Positions 7,698 through 16,692 are shown, counted from the stretch's first letter. The stretch is DNA of 64,000 nucleotides from Nocardioides sp. (GCA_020636915.1 JACJWV010000020.1:9417-73416); one strand, 5' to 3'. Numbers and translations: made by a program. Notes: generated from the sequence alone by a model not told the origin.

Positions 7698-10571
7698 GTG
7701 GTCCCCCCGGTTGCTGCTCTGCTCGTCAGTCACGACGGCACCCGTTGGCTCCCCGCCGTCGTCGCGGGGCTCACCGACCAGCAGGTGCGCGTCGACGAGG
7801 TCGTAGCCGTCGACACCGGCAGCAAGGACGACAGCGCCGACCTGCTCGAGCAGGCCTTCGGCGAGGTGCTCCGGGCCCCGGGCTCGACGTCCTTCCCGGC
7901 TGCGGTGCAGCTGGGCCTGGACCGCCTGCGCGAGCGCGACTCCGCGGCCGAGTGGATCTGGATCCTGCACGACGACGCGAACCCGGACCCGGGTGCGCTG
8001 GCGGCGTTGCTCGAGGCAGCCGCGGCCGACCCGGCCGCCGACGTCCTCGGGCCGAAGCTGCGTGAGTGGCCCTCGTTGCGCCGTCTGCTCGAGCTCGGCG
8101 TCACGATCTCGGGCACGGGTCGACGCGAGACCGGGCTCGAGCGGGGCGAGTACGACCAGGGCCAGCACGACGAGGTGCGCGAGGTGCTCGCGGTCAACAC
8201 TGCCGGCATGCTGGTGCGTCGCTCGGTCCTCGAGGAGCTCGGGGGCTTCGACCAGCAGCTGCCGATCTTCGGCAACGACATCGACTTCGGCTGGCGCGCG
8301 GCCGCCGCCGGGCACCGCACCCTCGTCGTCCCCCAGGCGATCGTCTTCCATGCGGAGGCCGCTCACCGCGGCATCCGCCGGACCCCGCTGACGGGACGGC
8401 ACACCCACTACCAGGAGCGTCGGGCCGCACTGTTCACCCTGCTGGCCAACTGCCGCTCCCGGTCGTTGCCCTGGCTCACGGTGCGGCTGTTCTTCGGCAC
8501 GCTGCTGCGGATGCTGGGGTTCCTCGTCGTGCGCTCGGTGGGCGAGGCGCTGGACGACCTGGCCGCCCTCCTCAACCTCTACGCGCACCCCGGCGAGATC
8601 CGGGTCGCACGCCGCGAGCGGCGGGCCCACCGGGAGCTCCGGGCGTCGACGGACCGAGCCGTCGACGACCGGTCCCGGACGCTGCTGGCGCCGTGGTGGC
8701 TGCCCTACCGCCACGGGCTGGACTTCCTGGGCGACCTGGTGGCGGCTGCGACCAACCAGGCCCAGGACGTCGCCGAGCGCCGCCGGATCGCGGCCGCCGA
8801 GCACGCCCCCGCGAGCACGGTGACCCGGCCCCGGACCGAGGACGACGAGCTCGTCGACGACACGGGCCTGGTCGCCCGCTTCCTCACCAACCCGATCGCG
8901 CTCGCGTTGACCGTGCTCGTCGTCGTGGCCCTCGTCGGTGCCCGCGGCGTCCTCGACTCCACGGCCGGCGGGGGACTCTCGCCCGCCCCCGCCGACGTCT
9001 CCGCCTGGTGGCGGCTCCAGGTCGAGACCTGGCACCCGCTCGGCACCGGCACCGCGGTCCCCGCGCCGCCGTACCTGCTGCCACTCTCCCTGCTCGCCAC
9101 GCTCCTGGGCGGCAGCCCCGGAGCCGCGGTCTCGGCGGTGCTGCTGCTCGCGGTCCCCTTCTCCCTGTGGGGTGCCTGGCGGTTCCTGCGCGTCGTCGGC
9201 CGCCTGGTCACCCCGTCCGGCGCGTCGCGGTGGGTGCTGCTGTGGGGTGCGTCGACGTGGGCGGTCGTCCCGGTCGCCACCGGGGCATGGGGGGACGGCC
9301 GGCTCGGTGTCGTGGTCGTGGCCGCACTCCTGCCGTGGCTCGCGCACGCCGCCCTGGGTTTCGCCGACCCCGATGCAGACCGGCGCTGGCGCGCGGCCTG
9401 GCGATCCGGCCTGCTGCTGGCCCTGGCCTCGGCGTTCGCCCCGGTGCTCTGGCTCTTCTCCGTCGCGCTCGGGCTGGTCGTGGTCGCCGCGGCGTTCGCG
9501 ATCGTGCGCGGCGTGATGCGCGACCGGTCGGTCTGGGGACCGCCGGCGGTCGCCGTCGGCCTGACGCCGCTGCTGCTCGCGCCGTGGTGGGTGCCCGCCG
9601 TCCTGCGCGGCGCCGGCGCGGCGCTGCTGCTCGACATCGGCCGGCTGCCGGCGCCGACGACCGACCGCGTCGACCTGGTCGCCGGACGCCTCGGCGACCT
9701 CGGTGCGCCCTGGTGGCTCGGCGTCGTGCTCGCGGTCCTCGCGGTCCTGGCACTGGTCCCGCGGGCCACCCGCATCCCGGTCCTGGTGTGCTGGGTGGTG
9801 GCGCTGGTCGCCGCCGCGCTGGCGGCCCTGCTGAGCCTGGTGTCGTTCGACCTCGCCGCGGCGACGGTCGACGCCGGTCTGGGGGCGCTCGTCGTCGTCC
9901 TGCAGGGCGCGTTCGTCGTCGCCGCCAGCCTCGGCGCCGTGGGCGCGGCGCACGGACTGCGGTCGTGGCGCCGGGTGGTGGCAGCCGTCGTCGCGGTCGC
10001 GGCCGCCGCCGTACCTCTCGGCGGACTGGCGTGGTGGCTGACCGAGTCGGGCAACACCATCGAGGACGGCATCGAGACCGACATCCCGGTCTACATGGTG
10101 CAGAGCTCCGAGGAGGGCCCCGAGCACGGGATCCTGGTCGTGCGGGGCAGCGTCGACGAGGGGCTGACGTACAGCGTGCGGCGCGGCGACGGGATCACGA
10201 CCGGCGAGGACGAGGTCGTGGACCTGACCGCCGAGGACACCGACTTCACCTCGACCGTGCGAGCGCTCGTGTCGCGGCCGACGCCCCAGGTCGTCGACGA
10301 GCTCGCGGGCGCGGGCATCGAGTACGTCGTGCTCCCGTCGCCCGCGGACGGCGACGTCGCCGCGGTGCTCGACGCCGCTGCCGGCCTGGTGCAGGCCAGC
10401 GCCGCCGACCGCACCACCCGGGCCTGGCAGGTCAACCACCAGCTGGACGGCACGAGCCTCGAGGGCCCGACGTCGTGGCTGCGCGTCGTGCTCCTGGTCG
10501 TCTCGGGGGTCGCGATCCTGGTGGTCCTCGTGCTGTGCCTGCCCACCACCAACCGGAGGAGGTCGGCATGA
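7698..10571 (+). CDS. GT2-family glycosyltransferase with large polytopic membrane domain
   Basis: A 957-residue protein. Residues 1 to ~230 form a GT-A glycosyltransferase: VAALLVSHDGTRWLP at the start, VAVDTGSKDDS, LHDDANPDP near 91 (the metal-binding acidic motif), and GNDIDFGWRA near 192. From about residue 398 a series of hydrophobic helices alternates with short loops, ending in a transmembrane segment just before the C-terminus; an extracytoplasmic domain lies at about 790-920. The architecture suggests transfer of a sugar to a lipid or cell-wall polymer at the membrane. It is translationally coupled (ATGA) to the next gene and belongs to the whiB-GT2-DUF5719-manB neighbourhood. The sugar and acceptor are unknown. 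Confidence 0.88.
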   Translation: MVPPVAALLVSHDGTRWLPAVVAGLTDQQVRVDEVVAVDTGSKDDSADLLEQAFGEVLRAPGSTSFPAAVQLGLDRLRERDSAAEWIWILHDDANPDPGALAALLEAAAADPAADVLGPKLREWPSLRRLLELGVTISGTGRRETGLERGEYDQGQHDEVREVLAVNTAGMLVRRSVLEELGGFDQQLPIFGNDIDFGWRAAAAGHRTLVVPQAIVFHAEAAHRGIRRTPLTGRHTHYQERRAALFTLLANCRSRSLPWLTVRLFFGTLLRMLGFLVVRSVGEALDDLAALLNLYAHPGEIRVARRERRAHRELRASTDRAVDDRSRTLLAPWWLPYRHGLDFLGDLVAAATNQAQDVAERRRIAAAEHAPASTVTRPRTEDDELVDDTGLVARFLTNPIALALTVLVVVALVGARGVLDSTAGGGLSPAPADVSAWWRLQVETWHPLGTGTAVPAPPYLLPLSLLATLLGGSPGAAVSAVLLLAVPFSLWGAWRFLRVVGRLVTPSGASRWVLLWGASTWAVVPVATGAWGDGRLGVVVVAALLPWLAHAALGFADPDADRRWRAAWRSGLLLALASAFAPVLWLFSVALGLVVVAAAFAIVRGVMRDRSVWGPPAVAVGLTPLLLAPWWVPAVLRGAGAALLLDIGRLPAPTTDRVDLVAGRLGDLGAPWWLGVVLAVLAVLALVPRATRIPVLVCWVVALVAAALAALLSLVSFDLAAATVDAGLGALVVVLQGAFVVAASLGAVGAAHGLRSWRRVVAAVVAVAAAAVPLGGLAWWLTESGNTIEDGIETDIPVYMVQSSEEGPEHGILVVRGSVDEGLTYSVRRGDGITTGEDEVVDLTAEDTDFTSTVRALVSRPTPQVVDELAGAGIEYVVLPSPADGDVAAVLDAAAGLVQASAADRTTRAWQVNHQLDGTSLEGPTSWLRVVLLVVSGVAILVVLVLCLPTTNRRRSA

Positions 10572-11995
10572 GCCAGGACACGCCCACGCCGGGCCGCCGG
10601 TCCTCCCGGCGGGGACGGCGACCCGACGTCACGACCCTGATGGCGGTCGTCCTGCCGCTGCTGGTCGCGCTCGCGCTGCTGGCGGTGCAGCCCGACGACG
10701 AGAGCGGCAGCACCACCACGCCACCGACCCGCACCGCGCTGACCCGGTCGACCGTCGTGTGCCCCTCGGCCCTCGAGGGGCCCGACGAGCGCGACGCGCC
10801 GGAGGTCGCGATCTCCTCGGCGGGCGACGGCGTCGACGGCTCCGTGCGGGTCGGTCTCGGAGCGGACAAGTCCGAGGCCCGGATCAGCAGCGGTCGGGTC
10901 ACCACGGTCGACGCGGGCTCCGGCGCGGTGACCGTCGCGGCGGAGGACGACACGGCCCCGGGCCTGGTCGCCGCCCGCTTCGGCACCACCACGCCGGCCG
11001 CTGCCACCTGCCTCGCACCGCAGCCCGGCTCCTGGTTCACCGGTGTCGGTGCCGGCGCCGGGCACACGTCCGTCCTCGAGCTGACCAACCCGGACTCGGG
11101 CACCGCCATCGCGGACGTCCTCGTCTACGGCCGCCACGGCCTCGTGGACGCCCCCCGCCTGCGTGGGGTCTCGGTGCCCGGCGGGACGAGCGTGCAGGTC
11201 GACCTCGCCGCGGACCTGCCCCGGCGTGACGAGCTGTCGCTGGACGTCGTCGCCGCGCGGGGCCGGATCGGCGCCACCCTCCTGGACCGCATCGACCCGC
11301 TCGGCCGCGGCGGGACCCTGCAGGACTGGCTGCCGGCACAGTCCGAGCCGTCGACGTCGAACCTGCTGATGGGGCTGGCGCCCGGCTCCGACGCCCGCCG
11401 GGTGCTCGCGGTCGCCAACGGCGGTCCGGACGAGGTCCGCGTGTCGGTGCAGGTCGTGACGGACCGCTCGGTGTTCACGCCCAAGGACGTGCCGGACCTG
11501 CGGGTCCCGCCGCAGAGCACGGCGAAGCTGAACCTGTCCGGTGTCCTGGAGAAGCTGGTGGCGGACGGCGACGCCACGGGCCTCCTCGTGACGGCCACCC
11601 AGCCCGTCACGGCCACCCTGCGGTCGCAGGCCGACGGCGACCTCTCCCACGCCGTGGCGGATCCCGTCGTGGACGGGGCCGCGACGGTGCTGCTGCCGGA
11701 AGCCGCGTCGACGGCCAAGACCCTGGTCCTGGCGGGTGCGGTGAAGGCGGGGTCGGTCGAGGTCGTCGCCCGGTCGTCGGACGGTCGGGAGCTGTCCACC
11801 GACACCGTCGACCTCGCGCCCGACCGAGGGGCCTCGCTGAAGCTCCCCGACGCAACGGCGCTGCTGACCGTCACCCCCAGGCGCAGCACCGTCGCCGGTG
11901 CCGTGCTCGTGGCCGGCCAGGGCGCGGCGGTGGTGCCGCTGACTGTGCCTGCCCTCAACGGCCTGGTGCCGGCGGTCGCGCCCGGCCTGCCGTAG
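10568..11995 (+). CDS. DUF5719-like exported protein
   Basis: A 475-residue protein with a basic N-terminus, one transmembrane anchor at about 23-41 and a long extracytoplasmic beta-rich region. That region has repeats of WFTGVGAGAGHTSVLELTNP and LLMGLAPGSDARRVLAVANG type, typical of DUF5719. The ATG overlaps the stop of the GT2 gene, and GGAGGAGG is centred about 10 nt upstream, so the pair is coupled. It is probably a partner of the glycosyltransferase on the outer face of the membrane; this is inferred from linkage. No catalytic motif was recognised. Confidence 0.8.
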   Translation: MSQDTPTPGRRSSRRGRRPDVTTLMAVVLPLLVALALLAVQPDDESGSTTTPPTRTALTRSTVVCPSALEGPDERDAPEVAISSAGDGVDGSVRVGLGADKSEARISSGRVTTVDAGSGAVTVAAEDDTAPGLVAARFGTTTPAAATCLAPQPGSWFTGVGAGAGHTSVLELTNPDSGTAIADVLVYGRHGLVDAPRLRGVSVPGGTSVQVDLAADLPRRDELSLDVVAARGRIGATLLDRIDPLGRGGTLQDWLPAQSEPSTSNLLMGLAPGSDARRVLAVANGGPDEVRVSVQVVTDRSVFTPKDVPDLRVPPQSTAKLNLSGVLEKLVADGDATGLLVTATQPVTATLRSQADGDLSHAVADPVVDGAATVLLPEAASTAKTLVLAGAVKAGSVEVVARSSDGRELSTDTVDLAPDRGASLKLPDATALLTVTPRRSTVAGAVLVAGQGAAVVPLTVPALNGLVPAVAPGLP

Positions 11996-12021
11996 CCGTC
12001 AGGGTCGGGCGCGCCGGCTGA

Positions 12022-12037
12022 CCGCGCCACGGCGCGG
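12022..12037. terminator. Small hairpin between convergent genes
   Basis: CCGCGCC, AC loop, GGCGCGG: a 7-bp stem in the 104-nt gap between the convergent DUF5719 and metallopeptidase-fold genes. It could terminate either transcript; it is short and has no T-run. Confidence 0.3.
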
Positions 12038-12099
12038 CAGCCCGGCCACCTCGCCGGTCACCGTCCGCCGGGTCAGCCGTCGGCCGCACCCCACCGGCG

Positions 12100-12528
12100 T
12101 CAGTCGCCGCGCTCGTAGCGCGGGTCGACCTCCTCGGCCTCGATGCCGAGGAGCTCGGCGACCTGCTCGACGACGACGGTGAGCACCATGGCCTCGAGGT
12201 CCTCGCGGGTGTCGCACCGGTGCTCGATGGGACGGCGGAAGAGCACCAGCCGGGTCGGTTCGGAGCCGGTGCCGCGCACGAGCGAGGAGAGCGGGACGGT
12301 GCCCGGGGTCCAGTCGTCGGGGAGCTGGGGGGTGTCCTCGACGGCGTACTCCACCAGGCCCAGCTTGTCCTGCCAGCGGGCGTCGACCTCGGTCACGATG
12401 CCGAGCGCGAGGTCGTCGAACCGCTCGCGTGCGGTGCGGAGCTCCGGCTGACCGGGGACCCGGGGGAGGACGGCGGGGCCGCGCATCCCCCGTCCGCGCC
12501 GGTCACGCAGGCGCCGCTTGTGCTCCAC
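12100..12528 (-). CDS. Metallopeptidase-fold family protein lacking HExxH (Rv3259 type)
   Basis: A 142-residue protein of the 'metallopeptidase family' found between the GT2/whiB region and manB in Actinobacteria. The position where related proteins have HExxH reads VEQVAE (residues about 120-125), so both zinc histidines are absent and only the glutamate remains; catalysis is unlikely. Other family features are FDDLALGIVTEVDARW and VLFRRPIEHRC. GTG at 12528 is supported by a TAGGCT box 6 nt upstream (12540-12535). It diverges from DUF3499 with about 50 nt between starts. Role unknown. Confidence 0.8.
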   Translation of the reverse strand: MEHKRRLRDRRGRGMRGPAVLPRVPGQPELRTARERFDDLALGIVTEVDARWQDKLGLVEYAVEDTPQLPDDWTPGTVPLSSLVRGTGSEPTRLVLFRRPIEHRCDTREDLEAMVLTVVVEQVAELLGIEAEEVDPRYERGD

Positions 12529-12534
12529 GCCGCG

Positions 12535-12540
12535 AGCCTA
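12535..12540 (-). promoter_or_regulatory. Leaderless-type -10 box before the metallopeptidase-fold gene
   Basis: TAGGCT on the minus strand ends 6 nt before GTG 12528. Confidence 0.45.
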
Positions 12541-12564
12541 ATCGTGCCCGCCCGGATCGACGGG

Positions 12565-12570
12565 TACCGT
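12565..12570 (+). promoter_or_regulatory. Leaderless-type -10 box before the DUF3499 gene
   Basis: TACCGT ends 7 nt before GTG 12578. It lies only about 25 bp from the divergent box at 12535-12540. Confidence 0.45.
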
Positions 12571-12577
12571 CTGCGAC

Positions 12578-12937
12578 GTGAGTCCTGCCCGCCGCTGTTC
12601 GCGCACCGCATGCGGCCGGCCCGCGATCGCGACGCTGACCTACGTCTACGCGGACCAGACGGCGGTCCTCGGACCCCTGGCGACCTACGCCGAGCCGCAC
12701 GCCTACGACCTGTGCGAGGCGCACAGCGAGCGGCTCAGCGCCCCGCGGGGCTGGGAGGTGCTGCGCCTGGCCGCCGACCCGGCCGCCCAGGGACCCTCGA
12801 GCGACGACCTCCTCGCGCTGGCCGACGCCGTCCGTGAGGCCGGCCGCCCGGCTCCGCCGCCCCGTGTCGCACCGGCGGAGGAGACCGGGCGCGTGACCGC
12901 GCGTCGCGGGCACCTCCGGGTCCTCACCACCGACTGA
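12578..12937 (+). CDS. DUF3499 family zinc-ribbon-like protein
   Basis: A 119-residue protein matching DUF3499 (Rv3258c type). Cys7, Cys12, Cys46 and His49 are arranged as a possible zinc site (CSRTAC...DLCEAH). The block ATLTYVYADQTAVLGPL is the conserved family core; the C-terminal half is Ala/Pro-rich and probably disordered. No enzyme motif is present. It lies 24 nt upstream of manB, an association conserved in Actinobacteria, but manB has its own -10 box. Cytosolic; function unknown. Confidence 0.85.
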   Translation: MSPARRCSRTACGRPAIATLTYVYADQTAVLGPLATYAEPHAYDLCEAHSERLSAPRGWEVLRLAADPAAQGPSSDDLLALADAVREAGRPAPPPRVAPAEETGRVTARRGHLRVLTTD

Positions 12938-12948
12938 TTCCTGCTCGC

Positions 12949-12954
12949 TAGCAT
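12949..12954 (+). promoter_or_regulatory. Leaderless-type -10 box before manB
   Basis: TAGCAT ends 7 nt before ATG 12962, immediately after the DUF3499 stop. Confidence 0.45.
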
Positions 12955-12961
12955 CGCCGTC

Positions 12962-14335
12962 ATGGCCGACACCCTCGACCCGGGCAACGTCCGCGCCGTC
13001 TTCAAGGCGTACGACGTCCGCGGGCTCGTCCCCGACCAGGTCGACGAGGCGCTGGCCCGCGCGTCGGGTGCCGCCTTCGTCCGGGTCACGGGAGCGGCGA
13101 CGGTCGTGGTCGGCCACGACATGCGCCCGAGCTCGCCGGGCATGGCCGGCGCGTTCGCCGAGGGGGCGAGCGCCGAGGGCGCCGACGTGGTGATGATCGG
13201 CCTCGCGTCGACCGACCAGCTCTACTTCGCGTCGGGCCACCTCGGTCACCCCGGGGCGATGTTCACGGCGAGCCACAACCCGGCGCAGTACAACGGCATC
13301 AAGATGTGCCGCAGCCACGCCCAGCCGATCGGGATGGAGACCGGTCTCGCCGAGATCCGGGACCTCGTGGCGGGCGGCATCGGGCCCTCGGGGCGCATCC
13401 CCGGCGACATCTCGACCCACGACGTGCTCGAGGCCTACGCCGCGCACCTGCTCGAGCTGGCCCCGGTGCGCGGCCGCCGGCTGAAGGTCGTCGTCGACGC
13501 CGGCAACGGGATGGCCGGCCACACCGCGCCGGCCGTCTTCGAGCGGCTCGGCCCCGACGTCGAGCTGGTGCCGATGTACTTCGAGCTCGACGGCACCTTC
13601 CCGAACCACGAGGCGAACCCGATCGAGCCGGCCAACCTGCGCGACCTGCAGGAGCGGGTGGTGGCCGAGGGCGCCGACATCGGTCTCGCCTTCGACGGCG
13701 ACGCCGACCGCTGCTTCCTCGTCGACGAGCGCGGCCGCCTGGTGTCGCCCTCGACCCTCACCGCGCTCATCGCGGCCCGCGAGCTCGCGAAGGAGCCCGG
13801 TGCGACGGTGATCCACAACCTGATCACCAGCCGCGCGGTCCCCGAGATCGTCACCGAGCTCGGCGGCAAGCCGGTGCGCACGCGCGTCGGCCACTCCTTC
13901 ATCAAGGCGACGATGGCCGAGACCGGTGCGATCTTCGGCGGCGAGCACAGTGGGCACTTCTACTTCCGCGACTTCTGGCGCGCCGACTCCGGCATGCTCG
14001 CGGCGCTGCACGCGCTCGCCGCGCTGGCGGAGACGCCGCGCCCGCTCTCCGACCTGCTCGCCGAGTTCGAGCGCTACGTGCTCTCCGGCGAGATCAACAG
14101 CGAGGTGGCCGACCCCGCGGCGGTCATCGACGACCTCGAGTCGGAGTACGCCGGCCGCGACGGCGTCACCACCGACCGGCTCGACGGTCTCACCGTGAGC
14201 CACCCCGACTGGACCTTCAACGTCCGCCCGTCCAACACCGAGCCGCTGCTCCGCCTCAACGCCGAGGGCCGCGACGAGGAGACCATGGTGCGCGTCCGCG
14301 ACGACGTGCTCGCCCGGATCAGGAGTGACCGATGA
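12962..14335 (+). CDS. manB: Phosphomannomutase/phosphoglucomutase
   Basis: A 457-residue alpha-D-phosphohexomutase interconverting mannose-6-phosphate and mannose-1-phosphate, feeding ManC. The phosphoserine loop is TASHNP with Ser104, the Mg-binding loop DGDADR is near 245-250, the sugar-binding GEHSGH motif is near 328, and RPSNTEP near the end binds phosphate. All four domain signatures are present and the length is normal. The N-terminus shows FKAYDVRGLVPDQVDE. The stop overlaps the next start (ATGA), beginning a coupled manB-Trm112-like-TobH-like set, as in mycobacteria (Rv3257c-Rv3256c). Cytosolic. Confidence 0.95.
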   Translation: MADTLDPGNVRAVFKAYDVRGLVPDQVDEALARASGAAFVRVTGAATVVVGHDMRPSSPGMAGAFAEGASAEGADVVMIGLASTDQLYFASGHLGHPGAMFTASHNPAQYNGIKMCRSHAQPIGMETGLAEIRDLVAGGIGPSGRIPGDISTHDVLEAYAAHLLELAPVRGRRLKVVVDAGNGMAGHTAPAVFERLGPDVELVPMYFELDGTFPNHEANPIEPANLRDLQERVVAEGADIGLAFDGDADRCFLVDERGRLVSPSTLTALIAARELAKEPGATVIHNLITSRAVPEIVTELGGKPVRTRVGHSFIKATMAETGAIFGGEHSGHFYFRDFWRADSGMLAALHALAALAETPRPLSDLLAEFERYVLSGEINSEVADPAAVIDDLESEYAGRDGVTTDRLDGLTVSHPDWTFNVRPSNTEPLLRLNAEGRDEETMVRVRDDVLARIRSDR

Positions 14336-14496
14336 ACCTCGACCCCGCACTGCTGCAGATCATCGTCTGCCCGGCCTGCCGCTCCGACCTGGAGGTCCAG
14401 GCCGAGGAGCTGGTGTGCACCGGCTGCGGGCTGGCCTACCCGGTCCGCGACGACATCCCGGTGCTGCTGGTCGACGAGGCCCGCAAGCCGGGCTGA
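14332..14496 (+). CDS. Trm112-like zinc-binding small protein
   Basis: A 54-residue protein with Cys13, Cys16, Cys29 and Cys32 in the pattern VCPACRSDL...LVCTGCGLAYPVRDDIPVLL, the typical Trm112/UPF0434 zinc ribbon. Its ATG overlaps the manB stop (ATGA) and it is followed 23 nt later by the SIS-domain gene, so it is part of the manB operon. Trm112 proteins usually activate methyltransferases as partners, but in this actinobacterial neighbourhood a role with the sugar-phosphate enzymes is as likely. Short genes like this are easily missed. Confidence 0.85.
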   Translation: MNLDPALLQIIVCPACRSDLEVQAEELVCTGCGLAYPVRDDIPVLLVDEARKPG

Positions 14497-14519
14497 GCGG
14501 CGGGGGCGGGGAGGCGACG

Positions 14520-15551
14520 ATGGCGACCTGGTTCGACGAGTCGCGTCTGGACGACGAGACCGTCCTCGAGGTCGGGGACGGCCGGCTGCGGGCGCTGGCC
14601 GAGACCGGTGCCCGGGTACGCCGGGCGGCCGGCGACGCCGCGGAGGCGACGGCCGAGGCCGTCCTGCGGGCCGAGGAGCTCGCCCGTCCTCGGGCCGTCG
14701 TCGCGGCCGGGCCCGACTCCCGCCTCCTGCGTGCCGTGCTCGAGCCCTGGTGCCCGGTGCCGTTCGTCGCCTGGCCGGGCCCCGCGCTGCCCGGGTGGGC
14801 CGGCAGCCTCGACCTGGTCGTGGTGCTCGCCCCCGACGGCGCGGACACGGGCACGGCCTCGGCGGTGGCCGAGGCGGTCCGTCGGGGTTGCCAGGTGGTC
14901 GTCGCCTGCCCGCCCGGGTCGCTCGTCGCGGACCACGCGGCCGGTCGGTGGAGCACCATCCTGCCGACGTCGACACGTGACCAGCTGGCCACGGCGGTCG
15001 TCGTCCTGGAGTACCTCCACCGGGTGTCGCTCGGCCCCGAGGCCGACGCCGAGCAGGTTGCCGACGCCCTGGACTCGGTGGCCATCTCCTGCTCGCCCCA
15101 TCGCGACCTCGCGGTCAACCCCGCCAAGATGCTGGCCATCGCCCTCGCCGACGCCAACCCCCTCGTGTGGGGTGGTTCGGTGCTCGCGGCCCGCGCCGCC
15201 CGCCGCGTCGCGGAGTCCATCCGCCGCGCGAGCGGGCAGACCGCGCTCGCGGGCGACGCCGAGCACCTGCTGCCCGTGCTCGAGGCGACCCGGCCACGCG
15301 ACGTGTTCGACGACCCGTTCGCCGAGGGTGCCGGGGAGCGCCGCCCGATGCTCCTCGTGCTCGACGACGGCGCAGAGGACCCGCTGGTCCGCGAGCACCG
15401 TGGTCGTCTGCAGGCGGCTGCTGCCGCGACCGGTGTCCGGGTCGAGACGGTGACCACCGACGCACCCACCGAGGTCGCGAGATATGCCTCACTCCTGCTG
15501 AGCGGCACCTACGCGGCGGAGTACCTCCGGGTCGGGCTCGTCGAGGACTGA
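14520..15551 (+). CDS. SIS-domain / TobH-like putative phosphosugar isomerase
   Basis: A 343-residue protein resembling Rv3256c (TobH) and the C-terminal part of bifunctional phosphoglucose/phosphomannose isomerases. The N-terminal half has a SIS-like fold (VVAAGPDSRLLRAVLEP, then LDLVVVLAPDGADTGTASAV and VVVACPPGSLVADHA). The C-terminal half has NPAKMLAIALADANPLVWGG. ATG 14520 is chosen because GGGAGGCGACG lies just upstream and no manB overlap is needed. No classical manA is seen in the window; this protein could supply phosphomannose isomerase activity, which is inference. Confidence 0.8.
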   Translation: MATWFDESRLDDETVLEVGDGRLRALAETGARVRRAAGDAAEATAEAVLRAEELARPRAVVAAGPDSRLLRAVLEPWCPVPFVAWPGPALPGWAGSLDLVVVLAPDGADTGTASAVAEAVRRGCQVVVACPPGSLVADHAAGRWSTILPTSTRDQLATAVVVLEYLHRVSLGPEADAEQVADALDSVAISCSPHRDLAVNPAKMLAIALADANPLVWGGSVLAARAARRVAESIRRASGQTALAGDAEHLLPVLEATRPRDVFDDPFAEGAGERRPMLLVLDDGAEDPLVREHRGRLQAAAAATGVRVETVTTDAPTEVARYASLLLSGTYAAEYLRVGLVED

Positions 15552-15580
15552 ACTCGCCGGGGACCGGGTAGACCGGGAAC

Positions 15581-16672
15581 GTGCCCGCCCCCGCCCGAGA
15601 CCCGCTCCTGGACAACGCCAAGATGGCGCTCGTCGTGCTCGTCGTCGTCGGGCACTCCTGGACCCTCCTGCCCCACAACGCCGTCAACGACCACCTCTAC
15701 GACTTCCTCTACGCCTGGCACGTCCCGGCGTTCGTCTTCGTCACCGGCTACCTCTCGCGCAGCTTCGGCTACTCGCGGGCCCGGATGTGGGTCCTGTTCC
15801 GCACGGTCGTCGTGCCCTACCTGCTGTTCGAGACGGCTCTGGCGCTGTTCCGCATCTACGTGGGCGGCGAGGAGCTGGCCGACCTCTTCGCGGACCCGCA
15901 CTGGCCGATGTGGTACCTCTCCGCGCTGTTCTTCTGGCGGCTGCTGACCCCGGTGTTCCGACCCCTGCCGGCCGGCCTCGCCGTCGCCGTCGTCGTCAGC
16001 CTCGTGGCGGGCATGTACGCCGGCGACACCCTCGACATCGCCCGGGTGCTCGGCCTGCTTCCGTTCTTCGTCATGGGCCTCAAGGCCACGCCGGAGCGGC
16101 TCGAGGTGCTACGCCGCCGGCCGGCCCAGGTCGCCGCCGTCGCGGTGTTCGTGGGGATCTGGGTGATGACCACCTGGACCGACTCGTGGGCGAGCACCGA
16201 GTGGCTCTACTACCGCTCGCGCTACGACGAGATGGGGTACGCCGACGACCTGCACGCCCTGCTGACCCGCAGCCTCGTGCTCGTGATCGGCACGCTCGGC
16301 GCCTGGGCGTTCTTCGCGCTCGTGCCGCGCCGGGGCGGCTGGTTCACCCGCATGGGCGCGTTCACGCTGGTCGTCTACCTCTTCCACGGCTTCGCCGTGA
16401 AGGGTGCGGAGTATGCCGGGTACCCCGGCTGGGCAGAGGACGACCCGGTGGTCTCCTTCGGCGTGACGACGCTCGCCGCGGTCGCCCTCGCCCTGCTCCT
16501 CGCCTGGGAGCCGGTCGCGTCCCGGCTCAAGGAGCTGGTGGACCCGCTCGGGTACGCCGAGCGCCACGTCACGCACGCCGTCGACCTCACGGCCGCCAAG
16601 GACCAGGTGCAGCCCGAGGTGCAGGCCGGGCTCGAGGCCGTCGCGCGGGAGCGGACGACCGCCGGTCGGTAG
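15581..16672 (+). CDS. Acyltransferase-3 family membrane protein
   Basis: A 363-residue polytopic membrane protein of the acyltransferase 3 (OafA/YrhL-like) family. The first helix carries DNAKMALVVLVVVGHSW with the conserved histidine. AWHVPAFVFVTGYLSRS follows, and about ten hydrophobic segments end near residue 315; a charged cytosolic tail completes it. Such enzymes move acyl groups onto envelope glycans or lipids; the acceptor is unknown. GTG 15581 is used, 29 nt after the TobH-like stop. The downstream gap to the DUF808 gene is only 20 nt. Confidence 0.85.
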   Translation: MPAPARDPLLDNAKMALVVLVVVGHSWTLLPHNAVNDHLYDFLYAWHVPAFVFVTGYLSRSFGYSRARMWVLFRTVVVPYLLFETALALFRIYVGGEELADLFADPHWPMWYLSALFFWRLLTPVFRPLPAGLAVAVVVSLVAGMYAGDTLDIARVLGLLPFFVMGLKATPERLEVLRRRPAQVAAVAVFVGIWVMTTWTDSWASTEWLYYRSRYDEMGYADDLHALLTRSLVLVIGTLGAWAFFALVPRRGGWFTRMGAFTLVVYLFHGFAVKGAEYAGYPGWAEDDPVVSFGVTTLAAVALALLLAWEPVASRLKELVDPLGYAERHVTHAVDLTAAKDQVQPEVQAGLEAVARERTTAGR

Positions 16673-16680
16673 CCCCCGGA

Positions 16681-16686
16681 TAGTCT
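16681..16686 (+). promoter_or_regulatory. Leaderless-type -10 box before the DUF808 gene
   Basis: TAGTCT ends 6 nt before ATG 16693. Confidence 0.45.
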
Positions 16687-16692
16687 CCGGTC

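Noticed and set aside
7137..10439. 1100-codon open frame on the minus strand
   Set aside because: It is antisense to the whole GT2 gene, has low-complexity Arg/Gly/Asp-rich sequence and no family motif, while the plus strand has clear GT2 motifs and membrane helices.
8066..10567. Long plus-strand open frame preceding the DUF5719-like gene in the same frame
   Set aside because: The part before 10568 is a shadow frame of the GT2 gene rich in Arg/Pro/Ala; the real gene starts at the ATG with GGAGGAGG upstream.
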